Assembly (NCBI RefSeq): GCF_019285775.1
Contig: NZ_CP079105.1
Coordinates: 2,108,001-2,172,000 of the forward strand
Reading direction: 5' to 3'
DNA from: Skermania piniformis
GTDB taxonomy: Bacteria > Actinomycetota > Actinomycetes > Mycobacteriales > Mycobacteriaceae
DNA: 64,000 bases
Positions 17,755 through 26,939 of the stretch are shown here, piece after piece (the stretch's first letter is position 1; the number at the start of each line of letters is the position of its first letter). Below the pieces are notes generated by a model, which searched no databases, had not been told where the DNA came from, and saw only the letters and a program-made list of their open reading frames with translations. Both the position numbers and the translations under genes were made by a program.

Positions 17755-17859
17755 CGCTCGATCGTCACACCCGCGGCTGCACGGCGGGTGAACTTGCGCA
17801 GAAGGCTCGACACCGGCCCACATCCCGCACCGGTTCACCGACGGCGGTTCAATCGATAC

Positions 17860-18531
17860 GTGCGGGTACTGCTGGTGGACGACGAGGAACGGCTGGCCGA
17901 GACGCTGCGTCGGGGCCTGACCGAAGCCGGCTTCGTCGTCGAGCTCGCCGGCGACGGTCACGAAGGACTGGAGGCTGCCACCGTCGGCGAGTTCGATGTG
18001 GTGGTGCTCGACATCATGCTGCCCGGACTCAGCGGGTACCGGGTACTGCGCGAGCTGCGGGCCCGCGAAGTGTGGACGCCGGTGCTGATGTTGTCGGCCA
18101 AGGACGGCGAGTACGACCAGGCCGATGCGTTCGACATCGGCGCCGACGACTACCTGACCAAGCCGTTCTCCTTCGTGGTGTTGATCGCGCGACTGCGGGC
18201 GTTGGTACGGCGCGGCGCACCGGCTCGGCCGGTCGTGCTGCGTGCCGGCGACCTGGCGCTGGATCCGATGCGTCGGCGGGTGACCCGGGGCGAGGTCCCG
18301 ATCGACCTCACTCCCCGCGAATTCGGCCTGCTGGAGTTTCTGCTACGGCATCGGGACGCCGTGGTGACCAAGTCGACGATTCTGCGCGGGGTCTGGGATG
18401 CCCACTACGACGGCGGCGACAATGTGGTCGAGGTGTACGTCCGCTATCTCCGCCGCAAGATCGACATTCCGTTCGGGGTGTCGTCGATCGAGACGGTGCG
18501 CGGCGTCGGCTACCGGCTGGTCGATTCCTGA
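17860..18531 (+). CDS. OmpR/PhoB-family response regulator
   Basis: A 223-residue two-domain regulator starting at GTG 17860. The receiver domain (1-115) has the acidic pocket VDDEE (7-10), phosphorylated Asp51 in VVLDIMLPG, Ser79 and Lys101 in TKPF. The DNA-binding winged helix (about 125-223) ends with the typical VYVRYLRRKID and TVRGVGYRL. It is divergent from glgP. Its 3' end overlaps by 22 bases the end of a histidine kinase on the opposite strand, which is very probably its cognate sensor. This tail-to-tail arrangement is unusual because such pairs are normally co-transcribed. Confidence 0.95.
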   Translation: MRVLLVDDEERLAETLRRGLTEAGFVVELAGDGHEGLEAATVGEFDVVVLDIMLPGLSGYRVLRELRAREVWTPVLMLSAKDGEYDQADAFDIGADDYLTKPFSFVVLIARLRALVRRGAPARPVVLRAGDLALDPMRRRVTRGEVPIDLTPREFGLLEFLLRHRDAVVTKSTILRGVWDAHYDGGDNVVEVYVRYLRRKIDIPFGVSSIETVRGVGYRLVDS

Positions 18532-19889
18532 TCCAACGGCAGCTCGACGGTGAACACCACGCCACCCCCGGGCCGGTCGGCCACCTCGACGGTGCCGCCG
18601 TGCGATCGCACCACCTCGGCGACGATCGCAAGTCCGAGCCCACTGCCCCCCGCATTGCGCGTGCGATGCTCGTCGAGCCGAACGAACCGACGGAAGATCC
18701 GCTCCCGATCTGCCTCGGGAATGCCCGGCCCGTCGTCGGCGACGATCAACCGTGCGTGGCGGCCGACGTCGCGACAGTCGAGCTCGACCATGTCGGTGGC
18801 GTGCCGCACCGCGTTGTCCACCAGGTTGCGTACGACCCGAGCGAGCGCGGCCCGGTCACCGCGCACTCGACACGGTTGCACGGTCGCGACTACTCGCGGG
18901 GCCGAACGGCCGACCAGCCGCCGGCGCTCCGCGAACACCAGATCGTCGAGGTCGACATCGACCCTACGGAGCCGCCCTGCTCGCTCGTCGGCGCGCGCGA
19001 GCAGCAGCAGATCGTCGACCAGCAGTCGCAGCCGGTGCACCTCCGGGATCAACGTCCGCGCCGCGATCGTGCCGTCCGGTCTCGTACCGGCAAGGTCGAG
19101 GGCGGCCGAGATGGTCGTGATCGGGCTGCGTAGCTCGTGCGAGGCATCACTGACGAACCGGCGTTGCGCGAGTTGCGCCGCCTCTGCCCGCTCGAGCATC
19201 TCGTTCATCGTCTCGGCCAACAGCGCCACCTCGTCGCGAGCGGCCGGGACCGGGACCCGCCCGCTGAGGTCGCTGCCGGAGATCGCCGCGACTCGCCGTC
19301 GCATCGTCTCGACCGGCCGCAACGCGGCGCCGACCAGTCGGGACGTCCCGACGACCACGAGCAGCACGATCACCGGCGAACCGACGGCGAGCAGTGCGAT
19401 CACCCGGTACACCACGGTCTCGATCGGCTCACGGTCGGCGCCGACCAGCACGGTTATCGCGCCGTCCCGGCCCGCCGCACCCTGACCGACCACGAAGTAG
19501 TCGAACGCGTCGTCATCTGGTGTCCGGCGCCCGAACGATCGTGTTTCCCCGCGAACCAGCGACACCGAAACCAGGGGCGTGCGCGGGGCACCGTTGGACG
19601 CCGTGAGCACTCGACCAGCCGGGTCGACCAACTGGACCGCGCCGACCTGGCCGTCGGTGGCGAGCAATGGCAGGTCCAACCCGGCGGCCGGTTCGCTGCG
19701 GAGTTGAGCGGCGATCTGGTCGGCCCGGGATTGCGCCGCGCCGATCGCACCGAGCTCGAGCGAGCGATACAGCACCGACACCAACGCGGCTGCAGCGAGC
19801 AGTAGCCCGATGCCGACCACCAGCGCGGCGGCCAGCGCCGAGCGTGTCCGCAGCCGCCAGTGCACCGGGGTCAGCCATCGGGACGCCAC
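18510..19889 (-). CDS. sensor histidine kinase
   Basis: A 459-residue membrane kinase. It has TM1 (about 19-42), an extracytoplasmic sensor domain (about 43-160) with no recognisable fold, TM2 (about 163-188), and a HAMP linker (about 189-240, RPVETMRRRVAAISGSDLSGRV). The dimerisation box SDASHELRSPIT has phospho-accepting His251. The HATPase domain has RNLVDNAVRH, VADDGPGI and GGSGLGLAIV. It should phosphorylate the response regulator that converges on it. The start is GTG 19889. Two TTCTCAG direct repeats 45-60 bases upstream could be an operator for its own regulator. Confidence 0.95.
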   Translation of the reverse strand: MASRWLTPVHWRLRTRSALAAALVVGIGLLLAAAALVSVLYRSLELGAIGAAQSRADQIAAQLRSEPAAGLDLPLLATDGQVGAVQLVDPAGRVLTASNGAPRTPLVSVSLVRGETRSFGRRTPDDDAFDYFVVGQGAAGRDGAITVLVGADREPIETVVYRVIALLAVGSPVIVLLVVVGTSRLVGAALRPVETMRRRVAAISGSDLSGRVPVPAARDEVALLAETMNEMLERAEAAQLAQRRFVSDASHELRSPITTISAALDLAGTRPDGTIAARTLIPEVHRLRLLVDDLLLLARADERAGRLRRVDVDLDDLVFAERRRLVGRSAPRVVATVQPCRVRGDRAALARVVRNLVDNAVRHATDMVELDCRDVGRHARLIVADDGPGIPEADRERIFRRFVRLDEHRTRNAGGSGLGLAIVAEVVRSHGGTVEVADRPGGGVVFTVELPLDQESTSR

Positions 19890-19930
19890 CCGACGAGTCT
19901 GCCGGGTGGATCACGTCCGACGGTTACCGG

Positions 19931-19948
19931 TTCTCAGCGGCTTCTCAG
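19931..19948. promoter_or_regulatory. direct repeat TTCTCAG x2, candidate response-regulator site
   Basis: TTCTCAG occurs at 19931-19937 and 19942-19948, an 11-base period that is about one helical turn. This spacing is standard for tandem binding of OmpR-family dimers. The site lies in the 171-base interval between the divergent histidine kinase and uppP, so it could control both. The assignment rests on spacing and position only. Confidence 0.4.
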
Positions 19949-20060
19949 CTCCCGAGTGACAACCTGCGCCGGTGCAAACGACAGGTGAGTTGGCGCCATC
20001 CGAGCCCATGCCCATTCGACCCGATGCCGACGGGCGTCCGACCGAAGTGCGGTACCCGCG

Positions 20061-20978
20061 GTGAGCGGGCTCGGCTATCTCGAGGCGATCGCGGTCGGCG
20101 CCCTGCAGGGCGTCACCGAGTTGTTCCCGGTGTCCAGCCTCGGTCATGCGGTGCTGATTCCGGCGATCGTCGGTGGACAATGGGCGACCGACCTGAACGT
20201 CTCCCGGCCGGAGTCGCCCTACCTGGCGTTCATCGTCGGCCTACATGTGGCGACGGCAGCCGCGTTGCTGCTGTTTTTCCGGCGGGACTGGGTGCGGATC
20301 ATCGGCGGCTTCGTCAGCTCGCTACGCCACCGCCGGGTCGAGACCGCCGACGAGCGGCTGGCCTGGTTGATCGTGCTGGCCACCATCCCCGTCGGAATCT
20401 CCGGTCTGGCGCTCGAACACCTGTTTCGCACGACCCTCGGCAAGCCGGCACCTGCCGCAGCCTTTCTGATGCTCAACGGTGTGGTGCTCTACGTCGGCGA
20501 GCGGCTCCGCCGCGTCGCGGATCGTCAGCCGGTTCTCGTCGGCGCCGACGGGGGCGAGAGCGGCCGCACCGATCCGGACCGAGCCGACGCCCGCCTGTCC
20601 GAGATGCCGTTGCGGGACGGGATCGTGATCGGCTGCGCGCAGATCCTCGCGTTGCTGCCCGGCATCAGCCGATCCGGGGTGACGATGGTCGCCGGGCTCG
20701 GCCGAGGACTTTCCCACGAGGACGCCGCTCGGTTCTCTTTTCTGCTCGCCACACCGGTGATCCTCGCTGCCGGTGTGTTGAAGATCCCGGACCTTTTCGG
20801 GCCACTCGGCGACGGAATCCACGGTCAAGTCATGGCCGGCAGCGTCGTCGCGTTCGGCAGCGCCTATCTGGCGGTGCGGTTCCTCACCCGCTATTTCCAC
20901 GCCCACACGCTCACGCCGTTCGCGATCTACAGCGTGTTCGCCGGTGTCGGCGCCCTCGTGTGGCTCGGCATCCACTGA
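20061..20978 (+). CDS. uppP: undecaprenyl-diphosphatase
   Basis: A 305-residue integral membrane phosphatase that recycles undecaprenyl pyrophosphate to the monophosphate carrier for peptidoglycan and arabinogalactan synthesis. The two family motifs are present: GALQGVTELFPVSSLGH (about 13-29) and LLPGISRSGVTM (about 197-208). The first has Gln where Glu is usual in the EGxTEFLPVSS consensus, but Glu at position +4 remains. About eight hydrophobic helices span the chain. A charged loop at about 155-180 is longer than in Gram-negative BacA proteins. It begins with GTG 20061 and is followed after 24 bases by a membrane-protein gene. Confidence 0.93.
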   Translation: MSGLGYLEAIAVGALQGVTELFPVSSLGHAVLIPAIVGGQWATDLNVSRPESPYLAFIVGLHVATAAALLLFFRRDWVRIIGGFVSSLRHRRVETADERLAWLIVLATIPVGISGLALEHLFRTTLGKPAPAAAFLMLNGVVLYVGERLRRVADRQPVLVGADGGESGRTDPDRADARLSEMPLRDGIVIGCAQILALLPGISRSGVTMVAGLGRGLSHEDAARFSFLLATPVILAAGVLKIPDLFGPLGDGIHGQVMAGSVVAFGSAYLAVRFLTRYFHAHTLTPFAIYSVFAGVGALVWLGIH

Positions 20979-21002
20979 CCCTCGGATCGGAGCAAGAAAG
21001 TC

Positions 21003-22250
21003 ATGACCGACAACAGCCCGACCGCAAGCCGCTTCGGGGTTGACCGACAGCTCAGCAAGGTGCCCGAGGTCACCGTCTGGTTCTGGGTGATCAAGATTCT
21101 CTGCACCACCGTCGGCGAGAGCTTTGCCGACTGGATCAGCCTGACCCTGGGTGTCGGGCTGAACCGGACTGCGGTGATCTTCACCGTGCTACTGCTCGTC
21201 GTCCTGAGTTATCAGCTGCGGTTACCCCGGTACGTGCCGGGCGTCTACTGGTCGACCGTCGTGGTGCTGAGCGTGAGCGGCACGCTTTACACCGACATCC
21301 TCACCGACATCCTCACCGACAGCCTGGCGGTGCCGCTGGCGGTGAGCACCAGCTGTTTCGCGGTGCTCCTCGGGGTCGTGTTCGGTATCTGGTACGCCCG
21401 TGAACGAACCTTGTCGATTCACAGCATCGTGACCCGGCCCCGCGAGCTGTATTACTGGCTCGCGGTGCTGGTCACCTTCGCTCTGGGCACCGCGATCGGC
21501 GACTGGACGCTATCGATCACCGGCTGGGGTCCTGGCACCTCGGTGCTCTTGCCGGCCGGCTTGATCGCCGCAATTGCAGTGGGCCGGCGACTGGGCGCGA
21601 ACGCTGTGTTGTCGTTCTGGCTGGCCTATATCTTGACCAGGCCGCTCGGCGCCAACCTCGGTGACTGGCTTGCATCGCCGGTAGCCGACCACGGTCTGGG
21701 GATGGGTACTGCGCTGACCAGCGTCATCTTTCTGCTGGCGATCCTTCTGGTGGTCGGCTACCTCACCTGCACCAAGCGCGACGTGATCAACGACCGACCG
21801 ACTCCCGCGCCGCGGCCGGCCCGTGAACCGCTGATGCTCGGCTACTACCTGGTGGTCGCGGTGGCGACCGGGCTACTGCTCGGGTGGGCGGCCGCGCAAC
21901 CGCACGACGCCGGGTCCGGCACGGAGGAGACCGGCGGCTCCGCAGCCCCAGCGCTCGCTCCGGGCGCGGCCACCGCGCGTTTCCCCGCCGACACCGTCGC
22001 AAGTTTCCGAGCGATCACCACGGATATCCTTGATCGAGTTCGATCGGGCGACCAAGCTGGCGCGCGGGCTCGAATCACGGATCTGGAAACGGCCTGGGAC
22101 GATGCTCAGCCGAGGCTCCAACCGCTCGACGAGGCAGGCTGGGGCGCAGTCGATCAGCGGATCGATGCGGCGTTGACGGCCGTGCGGGCGAATCCGCCGG
22201 ACTCGACCGCCGAGATCGGAGCGCTCACGGCGCTATCGAGCACGCTTTAG
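21003..22250 (+). CDS. DUF347-repeat membrane protein with extra C-terminal domain
   Basis: A 415-residue protein with about ten membrane helices in the first 280 residues, built from DUF347-type repeats (VTVWFWVIKILCTTVGESFADW; ALGTAIGDW; LTRPLGANLGDWL) as in the uncharacterised COG4705 proteins. A further helix (about 285-305) is followed by a Gly/Ala linker and a soluble helical domain (about 325-415). That domain has repeated Asp/Glu/Arg pairs (RVRSGDQAGARARITDLE) and would be extracytoplasmic. The fused tail is not part of the usual family length. The function is unknown; related proteins have been linked to metal or stress responses only loosely. It lies directly after uppP, suggesting co-expression. 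Confidence 0.82.
   Translation: MTDNSPTASRFGVDRQLSKVPEVTVWFWVIKILCTTVGESFADWISLTLGVGLNRTAVIFTVLLLVVLSYQLRLPRYVPGVYWSTVVVLSVSGTLYTDILTDILTDSLAVPLAVSTSCFAVLLGVVFGIWYARERTLSIHSIVTRPRELYYWLAVLVTFALGTAIGDWTLSITGWGPGTSVLLPAGLIAAIAVGRRLGANAVLSFWLAYILTRPLGANLGDWLASPVADHGLGMGTALTSVIFLLAILLVVGYLTCTKRDVINDRPTPAPRPAREPLMLGYYLVVAVATGLLLGWAAAQPHDAGSGTEETGGSAAPALAPGAATARFPADTVASFRAITTDILDRVRSGDQAGARARITDLETAWDDAQPRLQPLDEAGWGAVDQRIDAALTAVRANPPDSTAEIGALTALSSTL
21291..21326 (+). repeat. 12-bp tandem repeat inside the DUF347 gene
   Basis: ACCGACATCCTC occurs twice in direct succession (21291-21302, 21303-21314) and a third diverged copy follows (21315-21326), encoding TDIL-TDIL-TDSL in a membrane helix. Family members usually have one TDIL-TD unit here, so this looks like a recent in-frame duplication of four codons. 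Confidence 0.75.
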
Positions 22251-22431
22251 TCGACGATCGTGGTCGCCACTCTGCGTGCCGCGTGGGAAACGTGTGCGGC
22301 GCGCCGAACTCGGGCGGATCGCCGGCTGTTGCGGAGGCTCCTGGTGCGGAGTTCGGTGGGCGGCGGTGTCGGGAGGTGCTTGCGGATGCGTTATAGATCA
22401 CGCCGTACGAGGCGTCGGCTTATGGAGAGCG

Positions 22432-23199
22432 ATGAGTAGTGCCGCGTTGTTCGCGGCGGTGTTTCTGGCCTGCCTCGTCGAGGCGGTCGAAGCGCTGACC
22501 ATAGTGCTCGCCGCCGGCACCGCCAGAGACTGGCGCTCGGCCATCACCGGGGTGCTCGCCGGGCTGGCGATCCTGGCCGGTGCGGTGGCGATACTGGGTA
22601 CCGCATTGACCGAGCTACCCCTCGACGGCTTGCGGCTGGTCGTCGGCGGGCTGCTGCTGGTATTCGGCCTGCAGTGGCTGCGCAAAGCGATCCTGCGCGC
22701 CGGCGGGTGTAAGCCACTGCGCGACGAGCAGGCGGCCTTCGAGACGACATCTGCCGCGGCGAGAGCGGCCGGTGCCCCCGACCACCGCGGCCTGGTCCGC
22801 GACTGGTACGCATTCACGCTCGCGTTCAAGGGCGTAACGCTCGAGGGCTTGGAAGTAGTTTTTATCGCGCTCACCTTCGGCAGCGCCCAGCGCGACATCT
22901 CGCTGGCGGCGATCGCTGCGCTGGCCGCCTCGATGCTGGTAGTGGTCGCCGGGTTCCTGATCCGAGCTCCGCTGGCACGAGTCCCCGAAAACGCGATGAA
23001 GTTTGCGGTCGGTGTCATGCTCACCGCCTTCGGCCTCTTCTGGGGCGCCGAAGGCGCCGGCGCACACTGGCCTGGTGGTGAGGTCGCGCTGTTGGTGATC
23101 GTGCCGGGGGTGGCATTGTACGCCCTGGCGTTGGTCGCTTGGCTGCGGGGAGCCGGACCCACGATCCAGTCCGCACGAGAGGGATCACAGCATGACTGA
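22432..23199 (+). CDS. integral membrane protein (COG4280-like, possible cation transporter)
   Basis: A 255-residue protein with six or seven helices, starting at ATG 22432 after GGAGA. Two related Glu-rich segments, LVEAVEALTIVLAAG (about 11-25) and VTLEGLEVVFIALTFG (about 133-148), resemble the internally repeated acidic motifs of small cation/proton antiporter families such as GDT1. They do not match its exact E-x-G-D-K-T consensus, so the transport role is inference. It resembles the uncharacterised COG4280 group. The stop overlaps the next small membrane-protein gene by 8 bases. Confidence 0.75.
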   Translation: MSSAALFAAVFLACLVEAVEALTIVLAAGTARDWRSAITGVLAGLAILAGAVAILGTALTELPLDGLRLVVGGLLLVFGLQWLRKAILRAGGCKPLRDEQAAFETTSAAARAAGAPDHRGLVRDWYAFTLAFKGVTLEGLEVVFIALTFGSAQRDISLAAIAALAASMLVVVAGFLIRAPLARVPENAMKFAVGVMLTAFGLFWGAEGAGAHWPGGEVALLVIVPGVALYALALVAWLRGAGPTIQSAREGSQHD

Positions 23200-23392
23200 C
23201 CGTGTGCGGACGTTCGCCGCGTTCTGGTACGACTTCGTCGTCGGTGACGACTGGCGAATCGCCGTCGGCGTGCTGCTGGGGCTACTGGCCACCCTGGTGG
23301 TATCACACTACAGCGTGCTACCGGCGTGGTGGATCATCGTCGCGGCGACCGCGATCCTGCTGCCGACGAGCATCGTGCGGGCGATCCGCTAG
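23192..23392 (+). CDS. small two-helix membrane protein
   Basis: Sixty-six residues with an amphipathic N-terminus (FAAFWYDFVVGDDW) and two hydrophobic helices (about 23-40 and 44-62) ending in a basic tail (SIVRAIR). It overlaps the stop of the preceding transporter-like gene by 8 bases, so the two are coupled and it is probably a subunit or stabiliser of that protein. No family is recognised with certainty. It ends two bases before the stop of the convergent cutinase gene. Confidence 0.7.
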   Translation: MTDRVRTFAAFWYDFVVGDDWRIAVGVLLGLLATLVVSHYSVLPAWWIIVAATAILLPTSIVRAIR

Positions 23393-23394
23393 CG

Positions 23395-24108
23395 CTACCT
23401 GGATCGATCCGCCGCGAAGTCCGCACCTTGGAAGACCATGCCGTTGACCGCGTACACGCTGTGCAACACATTCGGTTGGCCGACCCCGGCGCCGTCGCAG
23501 ATCGTGTCGCCCGGCATGCAATATTCCACGGTCTTGCTGCGGTAGCGCTCGCCGATCGTCACCGCCGGAGCCCCGGCATCGCGCATCCATCGATCCGACG
23601 GCTTGCCGAACAGCACGACCGCAGACACGTGGTCGGCCATCGCGGCCGGCATCGGTGGTGGCACATACTGCGCGTACTGGGACGGCACCTCGGTCGGCAT
23701 CCGGTCCATGGTCGCGAACCCCGTGACCACGGCGCCTTGCGAATACCCGGCAAGGACAATCTTGGTTCCGGGGCAGCCCGCGACGACCGACTCGATGCGC
23801 CGTTGGGTGTCGCGGATGCCGTCGACGGCGGTCCGGGCAATTTCCATCGGATCGCCGAAATTCGCGCTCGCCGCGTAGTTGACCCCGTACGACTCGACCG
23901 ACCGGCCGACTGCCCGAGCGCGCAACGCTTCGACGAATACGGCGCCGTTGATTCCCGGGCCGGGCGGCTCGGCCGTACCCCGCGCGAAGACCACCTCGAT
24001 GTCCGGACACGGCCCGGCGGCCGCCGGCACAGCGGCCGCCGGCAACAGCGGTACTGCGCCTGCTGCGATGGCGACTCCGACGATTCGAGCCAAACGACCG
24101 ATGATCAT
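23395..24108 (-). CDS. secreted cutinase-family esterase
   Basis: A 237-residue serine esterase starting at ATG 24108. A signal peptide (about 1-32, ending near AAAGPC) precedes the mature domain. Cutinase landmarks are CPDIEVVFARGTAEPPG (about 33-49), the nucleophile GYSQGAVV (Ser at about 121), the Cys-flanked Asp loop CMPGDTICDGAG (about 197-208) and the His in VLHSVYA (about 216). Members hydrolyse esters of lipids, cutin-like polymers or cell-wall mycolates outside the cell. The first and third Cys pairs of the family are retained. Confidence 0.94.
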   Translation of the reverse strand: MIIGRLARIVGVAIAAGAVPLLPAAAVPAAAGPCPDIEVVFARGTAEPPGPGINGAVFVEALRARAVGRSVESYGVNYAASANFGDPMEIARTAVDGIRDTQRRIESVVAGCPGTKIVLAGYSQGAVVTGFATMDRMPTEVPSQYAQYVPPPMPAAMADHVSAVVLFGKPSDRWMRDAGAPAVTIGERYRSKTVEYCMPGDTICDGAGVGQPNVLHSVYAVNGMVFQGADFAADRSR

Positions 24109-24170
24109 GGCCCGCAGAGTACCGGGTGTCGAGGCGACACGCACAGCGGATCGGCCGCCGCGCGGACCGT

Positions 24171-25370
24171 TCACGCGGATGTGGGCGTGTCGCCGAACTC
24201 TGCGTTGCCGAACTCGGCGCGGATCGCATCGGTGTGTTCGCCCAGACCGGGTACCGAGCCGTTACGCACCGCCCAATCGGTCGCGACCGCCGGTGGTAGC
24301 AAGGCAGGGACCGGACCCACCGGAGTGCCCACCTGCCGCCAGCGGCCCCGCTCGGCCAGCTGCGGATGAGTACTCAGGTCCCGGACGGTTCCGAGTCGGG
24401 AGTTGCCGATCCCGGCGGCGTCGGCGGCCGCTTGAATCTCGGCCAAGCTGCGTTCCCCGGTCCACTTCGCCACTTCGGCATCGATCGCTTCTCGGTTCGC
24501 CGCCGCGCACCGGTCTTCGTTGCGGGCATAGCGCGGCTCGGCGGCAAGATCCGGGCGGTCGATCATCTCGGTGAGCCGCTGCCATTCCCGGTCGTTGGTG
24601 GTGCCGAGCACCGCGGTCTGCCCGTCGGCGGTGGGATAGCCGCCGTACGGTGCGCAGGCCGGCGAGCCCATTCCCACCGGCACCTGCTCGGTACCGGTAT
24701 GGATGACGTAGTTGAGCGCGAAGCCCATCATCTCGGCGGCGACATCCAGCATGGCGATCGGGATAACCGCCCCTTTGCCGGTGCGTTCCCGGTGGAAGAG
24801 TGCGGTGAGCACCGCCGAGTAGGCATAGAGCGCGGTGCCGACGTCGGCGAGCGGAATGCCGGACTTGACCGGTTGCCCCGGCAAGCCGGTGATACTGCAC
24901 GAGCCGCTCTCGGACTGGATGAGCAGGTCGTAGGCCCGCTTGTGATCGATCGGGCCGCCCGTGCCGTACCCGGAGATGTCCACCACGATCAACCGTGGCT
25001 GACGCCGGACCAGCTCGTCCGGATGCAGGCCGAGTCGGCCGAGTGCACCGGGCGCAAGGTTGCTGACCAACACATCTGCGTTAGCCAGAATGTTGCTCAA
25101 GATCCGCATATCGGATTCCGACTTCAGATTCAGCGCGGCCGATTCCTTGCCGTGATTGAGCCAGGTGAAGTGGGCGGACAGTCCTTCGCCTACGGCCGAG
25201 TCGTATCCGCGGATCGAATCACCGTGCCCAGGCGCCTCCACCTTGATCACTCGGGCGCCCAGATCGGCCAGATGCCTCGTACACAGCGGCGCGGATACCG
25301 CCTGTTCCAGGCCGACGACCGTGATCCCGGCCAGCGGCCGATCACCATCGGTCGAATAGGTGTCATTCAT
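24171..25370 (-). CDS. CaiB/BaiF-family (class III) CoA-transferase
   Basis: A 399-residue cytoplasmic CoA-transferase of family III, which moves CoA between carboxylic acids through an enzyme-bound acyl-aspartate. Typical segments are LAGITVVGLEQAVSAPLCTRHLADLG (N-terminal Rossmann part), VIKVEAPGHGDS, WLNHGKESAALNLKS, and the catalytic Asp in IPLADVGTALYAYSAV (about 178). The substrate is unknown. It lies 72 bases downstream of alkB on the same strand, and the company of cutinase, alkane hydroxylase and aldehyde dehydrogenase suggests hydrophobic-acid catabolism. Confidence 0.92.
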   Translation of the reverse strand: MNDTYSTDGDRPLAGITVVGLEQAVSAPLCTRHLADLGARVIKVEAPGHGDSIRGYDSAVGEGLSAHFTWLNHGKESAALNLKSESDMRILSNILANADVLVSNLAPGALGRLGLHPDELVRRQPRLIVVDISGYGTGGPIDHKRAYDLLIQSESGSCSITGLPGQPVKSGIPLADVGTALYAYSAVLTALFHRERTGKGAVIPIAMLDVAAEMMGFALNYVIHTGTEQVPVGMGSPACAPYGGYPTADGQTAVLGTTNDREWQRLTEMIDRPDLAAEPRYARNEDRCAAANREAIDAEVAKWTGERSLAEIQAAADAAGIGNSRLGTVRDLSTHPQLAERGRWRQVGTPVGPVPALLPPAVATDWAVRNGSVPGLGEHTDAIRAEFGNAEFGDTPTSA

Positions 25371-25442
25371 CGCACAACGCTGCCTCTCGAGTACGTTTCG
25401 GGCGACGTCGACGCGGCCGGCTCGACGAGCGTCCGATCCGGA

Positions 25443-26687
25443 TCAGGCGCTCCGCCGTGCCGGCGTCTCGATCGGCTCCGACTCCCGGACGATCGGCTCC
25501 ACTCCGATCGACTCCACCAGAACCGTGGCCTCGGTCGGGGTGCCGTATGCGGCCAGCACGGCTTCGTGCCGCCGCGGATGGATGTTCGTCTGGGTCACGT
25601 CGCCGTGGTAGTGCGATAGCACCCGCGGGTCCATCACCCGTCGCCACAGCGGCGGGACCAGCGCGAGCAACACCATGGTCGCGTAGCCGGCCGGCAACTG
25701 TGGCGCCTCGTCCGAGCTGCGCAAAGTCTGATATCGGCGGGCTGGGTTCGCATGATGGTCGCTGTGCCGCTGCAAGTGGAACAGCAGCACGTTGGTCACC
25801 AAACGGTCGCTGTTCCAGCTGTGCCGAGGCGCGATCGCTTCCCGATTTCCACCCGGCGTCTGCTGCCGGAGCAGGCCGTAGTGCTCCACGTAGTTGACCG
25901 TTTCCAGCATCAGCACCGCGATTGCAGCCTGCAGCAGCAGGTACGGCAGGATCGTGAACCCGAAGACGCCGATCATCACACCGAACAGGACCAGCGACAT
26001 CGCCCAGGCCTGCAGGTTGTCGTTACGCCAGGACCAGGTCCGAGAGCGCCGCCGAGCCATCCGGTCGGCCTCCAACCGCCACGCCGAACGCAGGCTGCCG
26101 AGCACACTGCGCGGCAGGAACTCGTAGAGCACCTCGCCGAACCGGGCGCTGGCCGGATCCTCCGGAGTCGCAACCCGGGCATGGTGGCCCCGATTGTGCT
26201 CGACGAAGAAGTGGCCGTAGCAAGTCTGCGCCAAGGCGACCTTGGCCAACCACCGCTCGTGCTTCTCCACCCGATGGCCCAGCTCATGCGCCGCGTTGAT
26301 ACCGACACCGCTGATCACGCCGACCGAGACGCATAGCCCGATCTTGTCCAGCAGGCTCAATGCCGGATCGGCCCACAGGTAGCAGGCAACCACGAATGCC
26401 GACAGCAGGATGGGCAGGAAGAGATAGGTGCACCAGCGGTAGTACTTGTCTGCCGACAGCTGTCGGTACACCGAATCCGGCGGATTCTCGCCGTCGTCAC
26501 CGACCAGCAGATCGATGATCGGAATGATCATGAACACGACGAAAGCGCCGAGCCACCAGAACGCCTTCACCTGCGTGAGGGCAACCAAGGTGGACGGCGC
26601 AAGCGCGCTGACCGGCGCAATCAGGCCCAACAGCCAGAGCGGCCGCTTCCGGTCCCGCCATTCGATTTCTCTGTCACCCGAATCCAC
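25443..26687 (-). CDS. alkB: alkane 1-monooxygenase
   Basis: A 414-residue membrane di-iron hydroxylase that oxidises the terminal carbon of medium-chain alkanes. The His boxes are intact: NAAHELGHR (about 141), EHNRGHHAR (about 170) and LQRHSDHHANP (about 306), with NYVEHYGLLRQ (about 263) as in AlkB and not fatty-acid desaturases. Six helices are visible. The GTG start at 26687 has GGGAG upstream. In Nocardia, Rhodococcus and mycobacteria alkB is usually followed by two rubredoxin genes; none follows here, and the next gene is a CoA-transferase. Electrons must come from rubredoxins encoded elsewhere. Confidence 0.95.
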   Translation of the reverse strand: MDSGDREIEWRDRKRPLWLLGLIAPVSALAPSTLVALTQVKAFWWLGAFVVFMIIPIIDLLVGDDGENPPDSVYRQLSADKYYRWCTYLFLPILLSAFVVACYLWADPALSLLDKIGLCVSVGVISGVGINAAHELGHRVEKHERWLAKVALAQTCYGHFFVEHNRGHHARVATPEDPASARFGEVLYEFLPRSVLGSLRSAWRLEADRMARRRSRTWSWRNDNLQAWAMSLVLFGVMIGVFGFTILPYLLLQAAIAVLMLETVNYVEHYGLLRQQTPGGNREAIAPRHSWNSDRLVTNVLLFHLQRHSDHHANPARRYQTLRSSDEAPQLPAGYATMVLLALVPPLWRRVMDPRVLSHYHGDVTQTNIHPRRHEAVLAAYGTPTEATVLVESIGVEPIVRESEPIETPARRSA

Positions 26688-26939
26688 TTACCGACTCCCG
26701 CTCCCCGACCGGATGTCCCGAATCACCACGTCGTCGTTGCACACTCTCAACTGTTCTTCGTCCGCCGGCATCCCCCTAGCAAACACTTGTCGTTGATATG
26801 TTTCGCAACATCAGGCCAAGCGTTACACCGAGCGGACTGTGGCAGTAGCGTGTCGGTCCAGGACGGGTCGAATGATAGACCATGGGCCGCACCGGGCGAT
26901 CGGCTCGGATCGGTCCGGGTCGGTGAGGAGTAGCTGGGG

